Assembly (NCBI GenBank): GCA_963808125.1 | Contig: CAWEEP010000039.1 | Span: forward strand, 1-18,877 | DNA from: CAWEEP01 sp963808125 | Lineage (GTDB): Bacteria; Chloroflexota; Dormibacteria; Aeolococcales; Aeolococcaceae | Direction of reading: 5' to 3' | Length of the DNA stretch: 18,877 nucleotides | Shown here: one piece after another, positions 15,378 through 18,877 of the stretch | Layout of the letters: each line of letters begins with the position of its first letter | Position numbering within the stretch: position 1 is the stretch's first letter | Notes under the pieces: model-generated | The model's input: only the letters and a program-made list of their open reading frames with translations | Told to the model about the DNA's origin: nothing | Databases searched by the model: none | Position numbers and translations under genes: made by a program

Positions 15378-15572
15378 TCACCCGCCGGTGATGGCCAACT
15401 CGTTGGCCGTGATGACGTGGTACAGGATCGCGGCCAGGGCAACGGCCGCGACCACGATGACCCCCGCGATCACCGCCACCTCGGTCGTCTCCATGCCGCG
15501 CTCGCCCGCTCTCCGGCGTCGGCGGAGCTCCCCCATCTCGGTGATCAGCAGTCCCACTGCCCACTGGAGCAT
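15378..15572 (-). CDS. flp: Flp/Fap-type major pilin
   Basis: The protein has 64 residues. After a basic leader it reads RAGERG|METTEVAVIAGVIVV. The Gly at 26 is the expected prepilin peptidase site, with Glu at +5 of the mature protein, followed by one long hydrophobic helix. This is the Flp pilin form: short, almost all helix. A start at the internal ATG (15536) would give the usual short leader of about 14 residues. The ATG at 15572 has GGGAGGAA at good spacing and is therefore listed. The mature pilin would be about 38 residues. It lies between tadC and the minor pilins, with a 68-base gap upstream. Confidence 0.85.
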   Translation of the reverse strand: MLQWAVGLLITEMGELRRRRRAGERGMETTEVAVIAGVIVVAAVALAAILYHVITANELAITGG

Positions 15573-15640
15573 GTCCTGTTCCTCCCTTCTGTGTTGGTGT
15601 TCTTAGGAGCGACCACGGCGTGCGGCCTGTGGGGCAGCGC

Positions 15641-16565
15641 TCATGGCGCGGACACCAGCAGGTGCGCGAAGCCGGGCAGCACGATGAAGAGCGTGTAGCC
15701 GAGGAAGAGCATCACGGTGGCCGCGGCCATCTTTTCGCTGGCCACCCGGTCCTGCCCCTCGACCTCGGCGAGGCGCCGGGTGCGCAGGGTGGTGGCGAAC
15801 GTGGTGAGGGACTTGGCCACCCGGGCCCCGTCATGACCCGCCAGCGAGACCCGGGCACCCGAGCTCCTCCAGCTCCTGCACCCCGAGCTCGGTCCCGAGC
15901 CGGCTGAGCAAGGTCCAGGGCGTGTCGGCCCCGAAGCTCGCCTGGCGGAGCGCGCTGCGCAACTGCTCGAAGCCCCATCCCGAGCCGGCCTGCGCGCCCA
16001 CGTGCAGCGCTGTCTCGAGCCCGCTGTCGGAGGTCAGCGAGAGGGCTACCACCTGGGTGAAGGCGGCGAGAACCTGGCGGAACTCGGCCCGCCTCTTCCG
16101 CGCCTCGGAGCGCACCACCAGGTCGGGGAGGAAGAATCCGCCCACCCCCAGCAGGACCGCGACCCACAGCGGCACCAGCGGGGACAGCGAGAGACCTGCG
16201 GCGAGGAGCACCAGGGCGGCGAGGACGGGAAGCAGCAGCCCGGCGATGGCGACGCCCACCCTCTCGGACCGGTGGCGCTCCGGGCTCCGTCCCAGGATGG
16301 CCAGGTCCTGGGCGCTGACCAGGCCGGTCAGGAGGCGGGAGCGCGGGGCACGGCCCTCCGGCACCAGCCGTCTCGCGATCGGGCTGCCCAGGCGGATCAG
16401 AAAGCCAGGAGGGGTCTCCGCGCGGATGGCGATCGGCGCCGGCTCGGGCTGGAGCCGCAGCCGTCGCAGGGCGTCGCCGAGCGCGAGCTGAGGCGGAAGG
16501 AATCCCAGCACGATGAGCCACAGCCCGAGACCGGCCCCGGCGCCGAGCACGAGCGCGGCGGTCAC
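15641..16565 (-). CDS. tadC: TadC-like inner-membrane platform protein (one-base indel)
   Basis: The gene starts at a GTG at 16565 overlapping the tadB stop. The protein begins with a membrane helix, then a cytoplasmic stretch (RRLRLQPEPAP). A hydrophobic pair follows (IAGLLLPVLAALVLLAAGL to FFLPDLVVRSEARKRRAEF), and then the T2SF domain helices (VVALSLTSDSGLETALHVGA). The frame breaks near 15857-15859; removing one G from GGG gives LGARVSLAGHDGARVAKSLT and leads to a final helix MAAATVMLFLGYTLFIVLPG before the stop at 15641. The repaired length is about 307 residues, normal for TadC. With TadB it forms the membrane platform of the Tad pilus. It is not a true pseudogene on this reading. Confidence 0.85.
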
Positions 16566-17417
16566 GGGAGCTGTGCCTCGGTGTCGAGGGAGAGAAGCCG
16601 CGGCGGCGGCGCCCCCGGGTGACCCGCTCCATCAGCCACAGGCCGGCGGCGAACACGCCGACGACGACCGCGAGCAGCACCTCACCGAGCGGGGTGGAGT
16701 AGACGGCGAGGTAGTCGCCGTGGATGAGGGCGATGCCGCCCGCCAGGAGGAGCGTGATCCCGATGATCACCCGGGCGGTCCAGCGCAACCCCGAGCGCCC
16801 CGCCTCCACCCGCCCGCGCACCTCCAGCTCCTGACGGGCGGAGGCGGCGATCGAGCTCAGCACCGCGGCGAGATCCCCGAGCCGCGCACCAGCAGGCCCA
16901 TCACCACCTGGTCGCAGACCGGATCGGCGACCCGCTCTGCGAAGGCGCGCAACAAGTCGTCCAGCGAGAGCCGGCCGAGGTTGCTGACCAGGATGTCGGT
17001 GTCGGCGCGCAGCGGCAGAGGCGCGACCGAGGCCGTGACCTTGATGACCGTCTCCAGACCGTGAGCGCTGCCCGTCAGCGTGTCGCGGAGCATCTCGCAC
17101 CAGGCGGGCAGGGCCTCGGCCCGCGCCAGCTGAGCGCGCTGCGCCTGGCGGTTGCGCCGGATCGCCGGCAGCGCCAGACCGGCGGCGAGCGCCGCGAGCC
17201 CGGCCACCACCCAGCCGGTGATCAGCCCCACGGCCACCCCGGCGATCACACCCAGCCCCCCCTGGACCAGCCAGCTCTCCGGATCCGCCCGCCACCTCCG
17301 ACGCCAGCGGCGGAGCGCTCCGTCCGCCTCGCCCTCCCGGCGCAGGGCGGCGACGAACACGAAGATCCCCAGGCCGAACCCGGCGCCGAGCAGGATGCTG
17401 AGCGCGAGCACGGTCAC
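16562..17417 (-). CDS. tadB: TadB-like inner-membrane platform protein (two indels)
   Basis: The gene starts at a GTG at 17417 overlapping the cpaF stop (GTGA, 17414-17417). It has an N-terminal helix (LALSILLGAGFGLGIFVFVAA), a cytoplasmic linker and a second hydrophobic region (GVIAGVAVGLITGWVVAGLA). The T2SF domain follows (LPAWCEMLRDTLTGSAHGLE, RLSLDDLLRAFAERVADPVC, QVVMGLLVRGSG). Adding one G to the GGGG at 16875-16878 continues with DLAAVLSSIAASARQELEV and two C-terminal helices. Adding one to the run of five at 16612-16616 gives the end LLSLDTEAQLP and a stop that overlaps tadC. The repaired length is about 285 residues, normal for TadB. Confidence 0.85.
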
Positions 17418-18717
17418 ACCACTCCCAGGTGACTTGGGCGGTACCCGGCCTCGTGCAGGCGCTGGCGCCGGTCCGAGCTCAGGGAAACGGGCGTGGAGTG
17501 CTGCCCCCTGCTGTCGACGCGGCTCACCTCGTTGGTCGTGACGGTGGGCCCGTGGAAGCCGCACACCTCCCGGATGGAGGAGACCACCCGGTGCTCCTTG
17601 CCCCGCTCGTCAAGACGGCGCTCCACATGCAGCACCAGGTCGATCGAGCTGCTGATAAGCGGCGCCGAGGCCTCGAAGGGGAGCCGCTCCGCCCCCATCA
17701 GCACGTAGGTCTGGAGCATGGACAGGGCGTGCGCCGAGGAGCGGGCGTGGATGGTGCTGAGCGAACCGGCGGTCCCCCCGCCGCCACCGACATCAGCATG
17801 GGAAGGGCCTCCTGGGGGCCGCGCACCTCGCCGACGATCAGCACGTCCGGCGACATCCGCAGTGCCTCCCGGAAGAGGTCGCGCGAGCCGAGCTCCCCGC
17901 GCCCCTCCAGGTTGGCGGCCCGGGTCTGCATGGCGACGCAGTCGGGGTGGGCCTCGACGTCGTCGTCCAGGTGCAGCTCGAGGGTCGCCTCGATGGAGAC
18001 GATGCGGCGCTCGGGGGGGATGGCAGTGGCCAGGCCACGCAGGGTGGTGGACTTCCCGGCGGCGGGGCCGCCGCAGACCATGACCGTCTGCTGGGCCAGG
18101 ATGGCCGCCTCCACCAGCTCCCGGTCGGCGGGGTGGAGGGTGCGCATCCGGACCAGGTCGTCGAGGTTGAGGCGCATGAGGCGGTGGCGACGGATGGTGA
18201 CCGCCGGGGCGCGCACCACGTCGCGCACCGCGTGCAGGCGCGAGCCGTCGCGAAGGGTGAGGTCGAGGGCTGGATGCGCGGAGTCCCTCGGGCGCTCGGC
18301 CAGCCCCTCGCGCGCGGCCAGGCGCTGGATCAGCCGGATCAGCTCCTCGGCAAGTCGGCGATGGGGTGCTCCAGAAGCCGGCGCGTGCCGTCGGAGCGGT
18401 GCAGGAAGACCCGGTCCGGGCCGTTCACCACGATGGTCTCGGTGTCCGGATCGTCGAGCAGTGGCTGCAGCTCCCCGAGGCCGAAGAGCCGGTCGATGGA
18501 CAGATCGCCGCACCGCGTGCTCCTCGCCGCGGCTCAGCGGCTGACGGGCCTCGGAGAGCCGCCGCTTGACGTCGTGGGCGCACCACGCATCGAGGTGCTG
18601 CTCCGCCGCGCTCCTGATCTGGTCCGGGGTCAGGCCGGCGGCCGCGCGCTCGTCGGCGCGCAGCCGGGTCTCGACGTCCGCCAGGGCAGCCCTGGCCTCG
18701 TCACGCAGAGCGATCAC
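17414..18717 (-). CDS. cpaF: CpaF/TadA secretion ATPase (three indels)
   Basis: The gene starts at a GTG at 18717 and has a repaired length of about 434 residues, normal for CpaF. It is the hexameric ATPase that powers Tad pilus assembly. Visible parts are a helical N-terminus and the N-domain (DRLFGLGELQPLL, ETIVVNGPDRVFLHRSDGTRR). Then come Walker A (GGPAAGKSTTLRG), the Asp-box region (IVSIEATLELHLDDD), Walker B (PDVLIVGEVRGPQEALPML) and the His box (STIHARSSAHALSM). The C-terminus includes SSSIDLVLHVERRLDERG. Indels: one extra base near 18508-18509, one missing near 18354, and one missing in the run of six at 17774-17779. Each repair restores family-like sequence. The start overlaps the stop of the gene before it. 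Confidence 0.88.
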
Positions 18718-18877
18718 GGGACCGCCTCCTCGAGGGGCGTGGGTGCAACCGGCGCAGACTGCGAGCGCCCCAGGACCGCGGCGATCGCCGCGCCGGCGGG
18801 GCGGGCCGCGCGGAAGAGCGCCGAGCGGTCGGGCCGCGACCCGCTGGCGCCGCCCACCACGTCGGCCGCCGCCCGAT
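18714..18877 (-). CDS. 3' end of an upstream tad-operon gene (partial)
   Basis: An open frame enters from the right window edge, reads ADVVGGASGSRPDRSALFRA and ends in APTPLEEAVP with a TGA overlapping the cpaF GTG (18714-18717). Only about 53 residues are visible. In tad loci of this type the gene before cpaF is commonly the CpaE/TadZ MinD-like ATPase; no diagnostic motif is in view, so that is context only. Confidence 0.5.
   Translation of the reverse strand, partial: RAAADVVGGASGSRPDRSALFRAARPAGAAIAAVLGRSQSAPVAPTPLEEAVP

Noticed and set aside
15603..15644. 13-codon frame with its ATG overlapping the tadC stop (ATGA)
   Set aside because: It is too short to separate from chance; it may simply be the untranslated gap before flp.
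15712..17295. Minus-strand open frame of 527 residues
   Set aside because: It is an artefact of indels: it carries the C-terminal half of tadB but is off-frame on both sides.

Overview
The window is very GC-rich and gene-dense, with frequent GTG/TTG starts and 4-base start/stop overlaps, an actinobacterial IS110-type element, a leaderless promoter and a tad pilus locus carrying a LysM/BTAD regulator. This fits an Actinomycetota genome or a similar high-GC Gram-positive lineage (for example Dormibacterota/Chloroflexota). The phylum is an inference; no rRNA or other marker gene is present.

Layout. (1) 1-3290 is a defence-island-like block. It holds the 3' part of an SMC/Rad50-type ATPase with a zinc hook, a small overlapping helical (HEPN-like?) gene, and a convergent gene with a PD-(D/E)XK nuclease motif. 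(2) About 3345-4610 is an IS110-family element on the minus strand. Its transposase is broken by at least three frameshifts, and a strongly structured leader upstream of it is a candidate bridge RNA. (3) 4876-6738 is a minus-strand operon: an Fe-S HhH-GPD DNA glycosylase, a 33-residue SHOCT mini-protein, a DUF6884 protein, and two small unknown genes. (4) 6912-10820 is a plus-strand operon with a clear sigma-70-type promoter that should give a leaderless mRNA: MerR regulator, VWA protein with a zinc ribbon, dual-specificity phosphatase, DUF2199 protein, and an unknown protein. Each gene overlaps the next. (5) 11022-18877 is a minus-strand tad locus, read in the order [upstream tad gene]-cpaF/tadA-tadB-tadC-flp-tadE-tadE-tadG-LysM/BTAD protein.

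Working together. The tad genes form one transcription unit for a Flp-type pilus, ending in a membrane protein with two extracytoplasmic LysM repeats and a cytoplasmic winged-helix/BTAD module. The MerR-VWA-phosphatase operon looks like a self-contained regulatory or stress unit. The glycosylase-SHOCT-DUF6884 operon looks concerned with DNA. The first block is probably anti-phage.

Caution. At least a dozen apparent frameshifts occur in minus-strand genes. Most can be repaired by adding or removing one base in a short G/C (or T) run, and the repaired proteins match their families. I read most of these genes as functional genes with sequencing or assembly indels, not as true pseudogenes. The IS110 transposase may be truly decayed. 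No tRNA, rRNA or CRISPR array was seen.
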